From Tricholoma matsutake (Eukaryota > Basidiomycota > Agaricomycetes > Agaricales > Tricholomataceae), in assembly GCA_026075535.2 (NCBI GenBank), contig AP026540.1, forward strand, positions 5,828,001 through 5,892,000: a DNA stretch of 64,000 bases. The letters are read 5' to 3'. The notes beneath the pieces are model-generated. The model was not told the DNA's origin, ran no database searches, and worked only from the letters and a program-made list of their open reading frames with translations. This document shows positions 39,549 through 50,947 of this stretch, piece after piece. The first letter of the stretch is position 1. Every line of letters begins with the position of its first letter. The position numbers and the translations under genes were made by a program.

Positions 39549-41805
39549 ATGGCTGGAAGAAATATTGGCCGACCATGGAGCGAGGAAGAAGGTGGAAGCA
39601 GAAGTTTTCGCGATGTCTTTCCTTCACTAATACCGTAGCGAAGATGCATTATTGACTGCTGCTGTTAAGCTTCACGGAGAACAAGACAATTGGAAAACCA
39701 TTGCTCTTTCAGTTCCTGGCAGAACCAATAAGGCTTGCAGGAAGGTATTATGCTGTCTATTCCAGATCTTCATTCCTAATCTAACTTTCTACTTTCATTA
39801 GCGCTGGCTGCATTCCTTGTCGCCCACTATAAGGAAGTCCGCTTGGACAACAGATGAAGATAAACAATTATTGGATCTGTACGATCGCCATGGCCCCAAA
39901 TGGTCGACAATAGCCCGAGAAATTCTAGGGAGGACTGACGACGCATGTTCAAAACGCTACAGAGAAGCACTAGATCCTCATCTGAAGAAAGGCGAATGGA
40001 CTACAGAGGAGGATGAGCAGTTAATGAAGCTCCATGAGAAGTTTGGTGAGAAATGGGGCCAACTGGGTCAGGAACTTCAGCGCAGTGGTTTGGGCTGTCG
40101 GAATAGGTGCGGCAAACTTAACGACTCCTATTGCGATCGTCTGCCCAACAATCATTAGGTGGCGTCTTCTCTCAAGGAAGGCCTCGAAGGTGTACTATGG
40201 CGCAGTCAACAGCCAGATCCCAGATCTATCGGACTCGCAACATATTCGAACAAATCCCCCGCAATGCGTCTTCCAAGTGGATGTTTTGCACCAACAGCCT
40301 CATTGGCCTCCGTATTACCCACCAGAAGCCTATTCATATTTGTCTCCAGAAGAAATTACCACCCCTGATTCTGGCTTCCGGGAACCGACACCTGAAATTG
40401 TCTCCCATTCTCCGCATGAAGCGCCATTCAATTTTTCTTCTTCGTCCCTCAGTGCGGCACTGTCAGATCCTCCCCGAATTCCGGTGGCTCTACCTCCTAT
40501 AGTGGAATGTGACCGTCTCTCTTCAGTAGCGCCTTCCTCGCCTCGCCATGAACTTCCTTACCATCACCAAATGTCGCTAGACGACTTGCGTTCACCCTCG
40601 GAGGAAGATCAACACCAGCTGGCGTTGATATTATCAAGACCATGTTTTGGCACGGAAGGCGGAGCTCACTATAATACATCCCTCTTCAGCTCTCTGATTG
40701 ACACAACTCCTACCATGGATAACGATGGATGGGACAATTTTCCCGCCGATTTCCTCTCCTTACCTGTTTGTGGGCCGTCGTCTCTTCAAATTCTGGACGG
40801 TCTTTTCACTGACCCGAACTTTTCGGATGCATCTTCAAGTCTGTCCACTCCGTCACATTTCCCGACATCGTTGTCTGCAGCTTCCAGCCCGAATGGAGGC
40901 TCACCCAATGAACTTCCAGTGAATGATTACAGGGTCGTTTCCCCGTTGCCTACCGATAATCGGAAGCAACCACCAAGAAGATCATTCAAGAAGAAACCTG
41001 TCAAACCCCAGGGACCTACCCGCCTTTCATCCATGTTGGCGCTTACGCCTGAGTAAGTCATGCAGAATCTTTTTCTTCAGAGTACATCACCGAACCTTTC
41101 CGCTCTTCTAGCCCTTCAGTTCGACCTTACGCCTGTGGACGTGAAATGTGCTGGCCCCGAGATGCTCCTACCAGTTCCGCCTGTTTCGCGACTTCCAAGG
41201 AGTTGCTTGATCATTGTAAAACTATCCACGTAAAGGATCCCTCTGGCGACAAACCATTCAAGTGTGCTTTGGCTGGCTGTGGGAAATCATGGAAGGCCAG
41301 TCGGCTATTTTGTAGTCGTACGTTATTTGACATGTATTCTACAGAGTCTGAACGGACTTCAGTATCACCTGCAGCTGTGAATGCTTTCGTCGTTGTCCCT
41401 GCGTGCCCCCACTGACTTTACCGATACAGTTCAACAGCTCACTTTCGCAACGCGTTATCGACAACCTTCTCCTCACAGCGCACAGCTATTAATACCCAAC
41501 CTCGCTCTTCTTCTACTCCCGGATCCGGCACTGACGTAGAATCAGGAGATGAGACTAAACGGACTTACTTTTGTCACCATCCAGGGTGTTTCAAGGCGTA
41601 TAGGCAACCGAGTGGGCTCAGGTACCATCTTAAGCATGTATGGCGTTCCTGGAGCCTGCTTGTTTGTCGAGCTGACACACCTGTTCAGGGTCACCCTACT
41701 GTTCTGCCTATCCAACTTTCAGTGGTTCCGCCTGCTCTCGCCCGTCAAATGCCTTCGAAAACAAAGAAAATGCGGCGAAAAGTATCTACCGAGGAGGATT
41801 CTTGA
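39549..41805 (+). CDS. R1R2R3-MYB protein with C-terminal SFP1-like C2H2 zinc fingers
   Basis: Predicted nuclear transcription factor. The eight-exon model (39549-39591, 39644-39744, 39802-40106, 40159-41052, 41112-41295, 41345-41376, 41430-41637, 41689-41805) sums to 627 codons in frame. Three MYB repeats fill residues 5-155: RPWSEEEDALLTAAVK..WKTIA..RTNKACRKRW, SAWTTDEDKQLLDLYD..WSTIA..RYREAL and GEWTTEEDEQLMKLHE..WGQLG..RNRWRLL. A Ser/Pro-rich middle of about 290 residues follows. The end has a degenerate finger (CGREMCWPRD..HCKTIH), then KPFKCALAGCGKSWKSLNGL plus QYHLQLSTAHF, and TYFCHHPGCFKAYRQPSGLR plus YHLKHGH; the GL-x-YH spacing recalls yeast Sfp1. Intron 5 is best read as GC-AG (AAG/GCCAGT at 41296). 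The targets are unknown. Confidence 0.82.
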
Positions 41806-42538
41806 CCTTCGCATGTCTGTCCCATTGGACATGGTGGCGTAACCCACGGATTAGCCTGACTTTGCTTGTTCGTGGCAGGATGATGCAATACGGCCAAATT
41901 GTGGTATCGAAGCTGTTCTATAGGTGGTCATGAGCTCTTCTCGAACTTTTCATCACATCGCAAGTTTGTGTCTATTCACAAGTCTCAACGTTATTTTATT
42001 CGCAACTACGTGTAATAGAAATAATGGGTATTACAACTATTCGTACAAAGCGGTCAAAGAAATTCATAATAATTGGGAGGATCATTCCGCCATGTCCAAT
42101 GGACGCGAGTCCTCCCGAAATTTAATAGCTAATTAGGCATTTTTGGCTACCCTTGACAATCTACAGCTCTCAGCTTATTTTTATGACCATTGATTCTGCT
42201 TGCTCACAGGTATATTTGGCTGGGCTTAAGCTAACTTTTGCAAATGTTAATCAAAAAACAAGCAGATTGCAGGGCAATCTAGAGCTCAATGAATAGTACA
42301 GTGTAACATTGACTGCAAGATTATATCAGGCGAAAATGTGACCTGGTTGTTGAGATATGGCTTGCAGAAGATTTGCTGCAAATACATACGATGCAAACAT
42401 TAATAAAACATTGCAGCTGGTACTGTATCATGTACTCGTCATCCCATGTGAACTTAGTATCCGTAATCCGATAATGATGTTCTTCCAAGCAATATCTGAC
42501 CGGGCAGATGCGCCAGTCTATATTCATGAATCACACAC
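41806..42538. other. Intergenic between two convergent genes
   Basis: 733 bp, AT-rich, between the MYB-zinc-finger stop and the SGT2 stop. No motif-bearing reading; it presumably contains 3' UTRs. Confidence 0.5.
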
Positions 42539-43751
42539 TTATCTCCCACCTGGGCCAAACTGATTTGCTCTGCAATGAAGTGTTAAGAAAAAGGGTATTA
42601 ACGGTACTCGGCAAGACGCACAACTCCCTGAGGCTAGGATCAGACATAATTTCTTCCATGGAGGGCATGCTACCTGACTGCATCCGATTCATCTGAGCTC
42701 AAAAAATCAGATCATGATCGCAACCCAACGGATAAAAACAAAATACCATGTTGGCAACAGCAGGATTCTGCATGAGGCTGGCAAGACCTCCATTAGCTGC
42801 CAATTGCTGAGCCATGGCCATCATCTGTGGGTTGTTCATCATGCTTGCGATGTCGGGCATACCACCCCCGCCCATCCCTGATAGCATATTGGCCATACCG
42901 CCGAGTCCCGCACCAGCACCCAAATCTGTGCCTTCTGGCGCACTTCTAGATTCGGGGGTAGGTGGCGGACCATCATTCGGCACGATCCGTGCTTGCGCGT
43001 TCTGAAGGCCGGTCGTTAGGCTTGCATTTGTGGGATCCAGTTTGAGCCCTCTTTCGAATGCGTCTGCCGCGGATTGGAAATCACCGAGCGAGTACTGAGC
43101 ATGTCTAAAAAAGGCCTGTTCAAGTATTCTGAAGGACTTCAAAAACGTCTAATAACATGCCCAAGTCTATGATATGCCTTGACAAATCGAGGATCAACCG
43201 CGATAGCTTGTTCCGCATCACTGATTGCAGACAGATGATCGCCTTTGCTTGAATATGCTGCCGCTCTGTTGGAGAAATAAACCGGGTTTGTGGGATTAAG
43301 ATTGATAGCTTTATTGTACGCGTCGATGGCCTCGTCAAACTCCTTGCTGGACATATAAGAGTTTCCGGACTGCTTGTGCTTCTCAGCTTGGGCTATGTCT
43401 ACAGCCGACGGTGTCGTCGGTTTTGATGCAGAAGCAGATGAAGACGCAGGTGCTGCGTTTGGGCCAATCTTGTCCCGGGTCTTTATGAAAACGTCAAAAA
43501 TAGTTTGAAGGGTAGCTGGCTTGACGCTGAGGTGCGCAGCCTGCTCTTGGTTTGAGGGATCAACGCCAAATGCTTCAGCTATACACTGGACTAATGTGTG
43601 TCTGTACGACGAATTTATAATCAGGCTGGGAAGGTGACGCACTGGCTACTTCAAGGCTCTCCCTATCGTCCGCTTTCACCGTGCCATCATCGATGGACTG
43701 GTTGAGAAACTCGATGATGGACAAGACGAGTCGCTGCTGTTTTTCGGACAT
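42539..43751 (-). CDS. SGT2: SGT2/SGTA-type TPR cochaperone
   Basis: SGT2 receives tail-anchored proteins from Hsp70 and hands them to Get3 through Get4-Get5. It starts MSEKQQRLVLSIIEFLNQSI at 43751, the N-terminal dimerisation/Get5-binding domain, continuing to CIAEAFGVDPSNQEQ. After a Ser/Ala linker come three TPRs: AEKHKQSGNSYMSSKEFDEA, NPVYFSNRAAAYSSKGDHLS and KAYHRLGHAQYSLGDFQSAA. The C-terminal client-binding part is Gly/Met/Asn-rich (MLSGMGGGGMPDIASMMNNP; LASLMQNPAVANM) and ends MNRMQSGSMPSMEEIMSDPS, LRELANQFGPGGR. The last intron (GAGTT/GTGCGT near 42615) is needed to reach that ending and the stop at 42539. An upstream in-frame reading (MFSLVYCQG) lacks support. Start 90 bp from divergent PRP19. 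Confidence 0.9.
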
Positions 43752-43841
43752 GCCAGTGTATGAGAGAAAGCCTTGACAGTAAACAAGCGAAAACAAAGGT
43801 TGAAAACTTTCCCAACAATCCTCTCAGCATCTGTTTCCTCG
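43752..43841. promoter_or_regulatory. 90-bp bidirectional promoter region, SGT2/PRP19
   Basis: Only 90 bp separate the divergent start codons, the tightest head-to-head pair in the window. Transcription of at least one gene must start within this space or the 5' UTRs must overlap. Confidence 0.55.
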
Positions 43842-45468
43842 ATGTTTTTCTGTGCGATCTCAGGGGAACCTCCCCAGGAGCCTGTGGTATCAACGAAATC
43901 CAAGAAAGTCTATGAGCGCCGTCTCATTCTCAAATATATCAAAGAAAATGGCACTGACCCGATAACTGGCGACAAGCTCGAAGAGTCTGATCTCATTTCT
44001 ATCGAAGCTAGTAGGTTCACTTTCGACGCGTCCGCCGTCAACGTATCCTCATTAATTCGATTATATAGGTCCAGAAACAGCTCCGCCGCGCCCACCTACC
44101 CATACGTCAATCCCAGCACTTCTTCATACCCTTCAAAACGAGTGGGATGCTCTTGTTCTTGATAGTTTCACTTTGAAGCAACAGTACAATTCTTGTCGTC
44201 AAGAATTGAGTTTTTCTCTCTATGCCCAGGATGCAGCAACCCGTGTCGTTGCGCGCCTCATTCGAGAACGTGACGCGGCTCGAGAGTACGAGTTTTTGTC
44301 TGTGAAAAGCCTGCTCTTCTGACACCCTTTCTTCAGAGCACTGGCAAATGTTCAAGCTACGATTGGGATTACACTTTCAACGAATACTACAGAGGATGTT
44401 GAGATGGCTGAAGGCGTTCCTGCCGAAGAAGGCATTCCAAGTTCGATTGTTGCTCAAATTGATGAAACGCATCAAACCCTCTCGGCGGCACGTAAGAAGC
44501 GAAAGCCACCCCCAGGGTACTCCAATGCTGCTGAAGTCAGAACCTTTACTGCCACGCATACTATTCCATCCCTTCATTCGGCTTCACCGGCTGGAATCAC
44601 CTCGCTGGCAGTATCTCGCACGAATCCATCGCAATTCCTGACAGGAGGGAACGATAAGGTTGTGCAGTTATACGATCGCGCCACGGACAAGGTATTGGCT
44701 TCCTTAAAGGGTCACCAAAAGAAGGTCAACCATGTAGCCTTCCGTGAGCGTGACGGTGACTCTACGCTCTTGATTTCTGCTGGAGCAGACAAGATTGCTA
44801 AAATATGGTCTCATGATGCCACGTCAAATGAATATATTCCCAAAAGCACAATCAGGTCGCACAAGGGTGAACTCACAGGCTTGGCTGTCCATCCGACATC
44901 AACCATCATTGCCTTGTCCTCTACCGACAAGACGTATTCACTCCATGACCTGTCGAACTTTACACAGGTCTTTAGATCCGCTCCCTCAGACGAGTCTTTC
45001 ACCTCCCTGTCAATCCATCCGGATGGTACATTGCTAGCCCTTGGCACCCCAACGTCGACTATTCAGATTTATGATATTCGTTTAGGAGCAATCGCCGCAT
45101 CCCTCGTGCCTCCCCAAGGCACCCCCTTCACTGTTCACACACTCGCGTTCTCGGAGAACGGATATCACCTCCTCGGTCCTGACTCACTCTCGTCTGTTGC
45201 GATCTGGGATCTAAGGAAACAGAAGGCAGCACACTCCATCAACCTCGGGGATGACTTCAAAGTAAATAGGGTATTGTACGATACGAGTGCACAGTTCTTG
45301 GGGGTAGCAGGTAACTTGGGCGCACGTATTTTCGCTCACAAAACTTGGGAAGAGCTCCTCAAACTTGAGGAAGGGGGAGAAGTGACAGATATAGTGTTCG
45401 GTGAGCAAGGAAGGGAGATTTGGGGTGCTACTGGTAGGGAGGTTAGAATATGGGGTTTACCTACGTGA
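43842..45468 (+). CDS. PRP19: PRP19 U-box/WD40 splicing factor and E3 ligase
   Basis: Core of the NineTeen Complex, which activates the spliceosome; its U-box gives ubiquitin-ligase activity. Three exons, 43842-44010, 44069-44285 and 44337-45468, give 505 codons in frame, the usual length for this family. U-box at residues 1-57: [20 protein letters not shown] and [20 protein letters not shown]. The coiled-coil tetramerisation region includes [20 protein letters not shown]. The seven-bladed WD40 propeller fills residues 200-505, with [40 protein letters not shown] and a terminal [10 protein letters not shown]. Stop at 45466-45468. Confidence 0.95.
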
Positions 45469-45902
45469 TGTTGGCTGTGGATTATTTCTTGTGCGATGCA
45501 GATAGGTCCGCCAGGCCTTTAACCGTGTATTCTGTGCTACTGATTGAGATATAGCAACTGTACTCAAAAGTGTAGACCAGGATACTTAGTGTCTCACACC
45601 ACGCTGCTTCATCTTTGGTACTCATCTCCGCACAACAACTGCATTCTCAGAGCAGGTTGTGCAAAACCGGTTTCGTGGCAATGTGATTTCATTGCAGTCA
45701 TGGTAAGTATATTGTAATATACAATGCGTATATATCGTAATGAAAGCCCAAATGATGATAAGAATAATTTTAGAACAAAGGATGTAAAAGAGTTGGTGTT
45801 GATGTGATATGCAATACAAGAGGGTATGATGGTCATCAGTCAATGTGCAGAAGGAGAAAGTGTCTCTGGAGGCTGAAAGTGTACCGTCAATACGACCAAT
45901 AA
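45469..45902. other. Intergenic between convergent PRP19 and OPT genes
   Basis: 434 bp, AT-rich toward 45720-45780. No supported gene; likely 3' UTRs. Confidence 0.5.
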
Positions 45903-48748
45903 CTAAGACCACGCCTGAGGACCAATGGTCTGATTCGGCTGCAGTAGACGGAGAGGAATGCCCATCGCATCCGCTGTCTTCATCCATACACTGTAACAAT
46001 ACCTGTTTAGCACACTTCGTAAAGGATGAAAAAGCCACTCACGTATTGCCCCACCAATTGATGTTGAAGCCACCCTTCGGATACTGGACAGCGAAGAAGA
46101 CTACGACCAGACTTATCGCGACGCCAGCGTCGAGGGCGGCAGACAATATGTAATTGTAGCGCATCCACCATCTGAAGTGGAAGCGACGGATGAAGTAGTT
46201 GAAAATGAAGCCCACCATTCCCCATGATATATAATTGATTCCTGTGGCAGGTGGCATAGCATTAATCCCGGCGAAGCAAACCGGGACGTTGATATATCGC
46301 CAGAAAGACAATGGGAAGCGACGAGCAAGGAAGTAAAATGGTATGGGGGCAAGAGCGCCTACGCCAAAGAACCACAGAACACCAGAATAGCTGGAACATA
46401 AACATTAGTGATGCGCTGGAAAGAAAGCGTAATTTTAGACTTACGGAGCACCCTCGCCAAAGATACGTGCAGGACCAATACCACCCCAAATCAACGATGA
46501 GGTACCGAATGTTTTGGAGGGAGCACAAACGAAGCCTTGTGGCTGGTGAGGCGTACATATATCCACAATATTGCTTAGTGCCCAGTTCTGCACCCCAAGC
46601 ACGACAAAGCAGCAGACGGTAGTAGAAACAAGCTGGACTGAGAACATCATGCGGGGGGGGATCTTCATGTAATGTCCCAACTTGAGACTGTGGGCAAATG
46701 CGACTGCTTGGTTAGCACCAATATACGCTATACATTTGAAGAGCATGTTGGCCACAGGACGACCTGGAATCATGTAGCCGGCAATAAGTTCGTGCATAAT
46801 CTGGAAGCCGGAGGTCTGATTGGTGATCGCTTGCAGCATGGCTGCGGGAATCACTGTAATTGAAGCAAGTATGAAGGCGATGATAGCAGCCCAAGCAGGA
46901 AGTTGAGTATTATAAACCGAGACCCCGACCAACATGAACAGCATGGATATGATCCCGATGGCTCCGTACCACCAAGCGGGAACTTCGGGATAAGCTTGCA
47001 TCAAACGCGAATGGATATCGCGCTCATCCTTCAGAGTGCTTCTAAATCTGCGCGCTATGTCACGGCGGAACCACACTGCGAAAGAGCCGTAAACAGAAGA
47101 TTCGACAAACGAGGGAAGAATGCAACTTACAGAATGTATGGACAAAGATAGACGTGAAAGCTCCGAAGCCGGCACCGTACCCCATAGCAAGAGCGGCGGG
47201 CATCAACAAAGGGGAGTATGCCTCGTATTTCGCCTTGTCAAAGAGGCCATTTGTGACAATAGCTGCTGGGTCATAGGGCAGACCTTTATTATTGAAAGTC
47301 ATGTATGAGGAGATAGGGAGGAAAGCCGAATCCCATGTGTTAGTAACTGAAAAAGAACGGAGTAAGGCCCAGAATACCGAACGTGAGAAAACACAACGTA
47401 CAGTAGAGAATGGGGGTAAGAACCCAGAAAACAGCGACGAAAGAAATCATAATATTCAATGCGGACCACCACTACACACGGATTAATTTAGAGTCCAAAG
47501 TAAGAAAAAAGTGAAGGGCACGACGCACAGGAGTAACCAGAGGGCTACCGAGGTAGGCGATCATCGACCAATCAAATGTGAGGACGCCCATGCCCAAACC
47601 AGTATTCGTACCGAAAAGTATATTGACTGGTACGTTATTGGGTACTATCCAGCATACCCAATTGAAGACGCTCAGCGCTGTGAACAAGTATCCGGGAAAC
47701 CAAAACCAAATGAAACTACAACCCATTGCGATGAGGAAGAAGCGTTCACGGGTAATGTGGCCGCGGTCACGCTTTCCATAGTTCCTGTGAAGCGTATTGA
47801 ACAGGGCCGAGTTGACGAGGGCGCCAGGCCAAATCATACTCGAAGGCCAAACAACAAACTGACGAAGTAGACCGCCGAGAGAGAAACCAATGATTTGGGT
47901 GGAAAGGGTGACAAGAATCTGGTAGCCCCAAGACAAAGTCTGACCGTAGAATATCTTCTGCGAGAGGAGAACGTCTGTAGCATACGCACCAGCGATGACG
48001 CTGTTGGCCATGACGGTAACGCACACATGTTCCTTGATGTTGAAAGGTCCGGGGTTCAACGACCAAACGTAACCAAATGTGGTGAATCTGTTGGTCGGAA
48101 GGATTATTTCGAGTCCTTTGCCCATCGGAAGCGACAGCAACTGCGCGACAATTCCAGTAACATAGACCGTGGGGTCTAGAGGAAATGTTAGATTTGACAA
48201 TGCAACAGTAAGAAAAACGAACATCGCATAGAGAAGAATTGATTCAGCCCAGAAATAGCTATCGTGAAAAACAATCCCAAGAACCACCTGGATATTCAAT
48301 TACTTCAAAAAACATTCCAATAAGTTCCATGCCAAAATCTTACATTCGGAAAGTGTTCACAGGCATTGACGGATCATCCACGCTCGCGACGGCGGCACGG
48401 ACTTCGGGATACGGAGACTCGCTATAGATACATTAGAGGGAGTTGAGATAGAATGAGAATGGCTCACTCATCGAAATCGATAGCAGTTGAGTTCCTGGAC
48501 TCCGCTCGCCCGATGGAGTAGTCGTCCTGGGACTCACTGTCTATTTCAGATGAGTGGAACTTCCCTTGATTGAGGTCGTATGTGTTCGAATGCATAGAAG
48601 GTGGCTTCTTTAGGTCGTAATTAGGGTCGTTCAGGTGTTCCATGACGAAGTCGACATCTTCCGGCACGTCGGGCAGTCGACGAGCGCGCAATGTGTCAGG
48701 GGTTTGGACATTGTCAGATGAACTAAGGTATGCCTTGAATTCCTCCAT
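45903..48748 (-). CDS. OPT-family oligopeptide transporter
   Basis: Proton-coupled importer of small peptides (tetra/penta-peptides or glutathione-like) in the plasma membrane. It starts MEEFKAYLSSSDN at 48748. An acidic cytosolic N-terminus of about 110 residues ends DDPSMPVNTFRMWFLGLFFT, an OPT hallmark. About 14 membrane helices follow. The two family motifs are present: NPG in SLNPGPFNIKEH (about 48050) and KIPPR in GHYMKIPPRMMF (about 46670). Others are GYMIPGRPVANMLFKCIAYI, IGPARIFGEGAPYSGVLWFF, LARRFPLSFWRYINVPVCFA and PKGGFNINWWGNTV near the end, with stop at 45903 after QAWS. About seven introns; MRYPTVYVTG spans a splice at about 48225. It is the only transporter of this family in the window and has no peptide-related neighbours. 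Confidence 0.9.
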
Positions 48749-49458
48749 GATAAAATGGAAAGACTGTTGACGAAGAGCAGTGGCGGGTGAGGGACCACGG
48801 CAGGGAAGGAAGGGACGTGGAGATAACAATGAGATTGCTGACGGTCTTTTCAATAAGATCGATTTAAGGGTGGTCCAGATATATGCATTCCCTGCAAGAC
48901 AATTAGACAATAAGGGCGAAGCTATCCGCACTGCCCGATCAAGACAAAAAGCTGTCCCACTACGAAGAATCTGCCAGGGTATCGATTGCAAGTTCGAAGA
49001 TGCATTTCGTGGATGTTTAGTACTGCATTCAAGAGTTGGATATGCGATTTTGTGAGCGACATAAGATGGTTGCTCAGTGTATCCGAAGTAGAGTGGTGGT
49101 CCAAAAGAGGAATTGTAAGACCACAAGACCAGGACCTTATTGTTCTCATTATTGTCAGATGACACATCTCACGCAAGCGCTAAACGGCCGCGGGAAGCAC
49201 ACAGAACTTGAATCCAAGAACAATTACATAGAAGGGCACTTATAAGTATACTGCCCTATAGGACACGCTCAGCCTCGCGCGGCCGAATCACCTGTTTCGG
49301 TTGCGTGGAAATTCATCACCCACCAGTAGACACACCATATGCGGTGGAAGTTGTTGAATATCTCGACATCCTGCCCATGAATGGCGAAATCTGATATGTT
49401 ATATAGGATGAACGTCTTGCGCGCAGCGTACCACGGAGTTCAAGACAGCTTGTAAGAA
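48749..49458. other. Shared 5' region of OPT transporter and TauD-type gene
   Basis: 710 bp between divergent starts. Short readings (48780-49055 plus; 49176-48922 minus) have no motif. Near 49180-49310 it is locally GC-rich, including CGGCCGCGGG and GCGCGGCCG. Nothing else recognised. Confidence 0.45.
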
Positions 49459-50786
49459 ATGTCAACCACCGTGACACAGATCGTGCAGAAAGAAGAGGAA
49501 CCTTACAGCTACGAACATCTCAAACCCCTCTTTTTGAAAGATACTTATCCACCTCTGGAACCTTTTGACCATGTTGATCCTGGCCATCGTGCACTCAAGC
49601 ATGCCAACCCACGATCATTTTTGGCTAACGCTACAAAGGTCGTTGACTTGACACCCGTTCTGGGCACGGAAGTGGAGGGTGTCAATCTAGTGCAGCTGGA
49701 CAGCGATGGCAGGGACCAACTTGCATTGGAGGCAGATCGTTTTATGTTTCTCTCAGAATATCTTTTGCTCACAGTCGGTTAGGTCGCTCGCAGGGGCTTG
49801 ATGGTTTTCAAAGACCAACAGGACTTTTTGGACGAGGGCCCAGAATTTTATCGGGAATGGGGACGGCACTTCGGCCGGTAAAATCGATCTTTGTCCTCCA
49901 TTCCCTGTCATTTACCGATTATTTCTCCATGTAATAGCCTTCACATCCATCCCACTTCTGGCCACCCCAAAGACTATCCAGAGATCCATCTCGTATACAG
50001 GTATGCGATCATTCCTCTCCGTGTATTTCCTTCGGTTGAACAACGAATCCAAGAGATGCCAATTCGACGTACAACTTTGAACTCGAAGACAGCATCACCA
50101 CCAGTCACTGGCACTCTGACGTGTCATATGAGTTGCAACCTCCAGGGCTCACCACTTTATTCCTCCTGTCACTTCCCTCTACCGGAGGCGACACGCTCTT
50201 CAATTCTCAGGTTGCGGCCCTGAACAAATTGTCCCCCCAGTTCGTCGCTTTCTTGCGTACATTGAAAGCGGTGCATTCCGGGGTCGAACAAGCCAACTTT
50301 TCGCGCTCTGGGAAACGAGGTGGAGTTGTTCGACGAGAGCCCGTGGAGAACATCCACCCTGTTGTCCGAAAGCATCCTGTTACTGGAGCAGAGGCACTTT
50401 ATGTCAACCGTCAGTTTACTCGTCGTATCGTCGGACTCAAACGCGAGGAGTCAGGTTAGTATTGTGATGCATAATGTTGCTCACTGTGTCGGCTCATACC
50501 ATCTAGACGCCATTTTGAATTTCTTGTATGACCACATAAGCAAGGGCGCTGACAATCAGGCTCGTGTGAAGTGGTCGCCTAACACCGTCGTTCTTTGGGA
50601 CAACAGAGTCACAGCCCATGTGTGTCAATGCCTGCCGATGTTTTTGTTCGTAGCTTCTGACTTTTGTATTACTAGTCCGCGATCGTCGACTACAAGGACT
50701 CGAAGGAACGCCGCCACGGCGCGAGGATCACACCGCAGGCTGAGAGGCCCATTCCTGCTCTAGATGGTCTTGATCTAAGTGCATGA
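49459..50786 (+). CDS. TauD/TfdA-type 2-oxoglutarate/Fe(II) dioxygenase
   Basis: Non-haem iron dioxygenase of the taurine/sulfonate-dioxygenase family; it probably hydroxylates a sulfonate or related organic acid. It starts MSTTVTQIVQKEEEPYSYEH at 49459. Segments are VVDLTPVLGTEVEGVNLVQL, VARRGLMVFKDQQDF and LHIHPTSGHPKDYPEIHLVY. The iron site has the H-x-D of TTSHWHSDVSYELQPPGLTT and the distal His of VVLWDNRVTAH; Arg in HGARITPQAERP binds 2-oxoglutarate in this family. The first intron is best read as GC-AG (GAG/GCAGAT, 49732-49782), since no GT donor restores the LALE-VARRG frame. Other introns start near 49878, 49999, 50455 and 50620. Stop at 50784-50786. The substrate cannot be inferred from neighbours. 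Confidence 0.87.
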
Positions 50787-50947
50787 CAGTTCACATATAT
50801 TGAGAAAGCGGAACTTTTGTACTGTTATTATCCTCTACATATTTTGTAAACTATGATATGAAGGTATACCTTATACGCCGCAAGCTACATTTATTGACAA
50901 TCCTTCTTACGTAAGTCTATTAACTTTGACCGACCTCCTGCCGCGAA

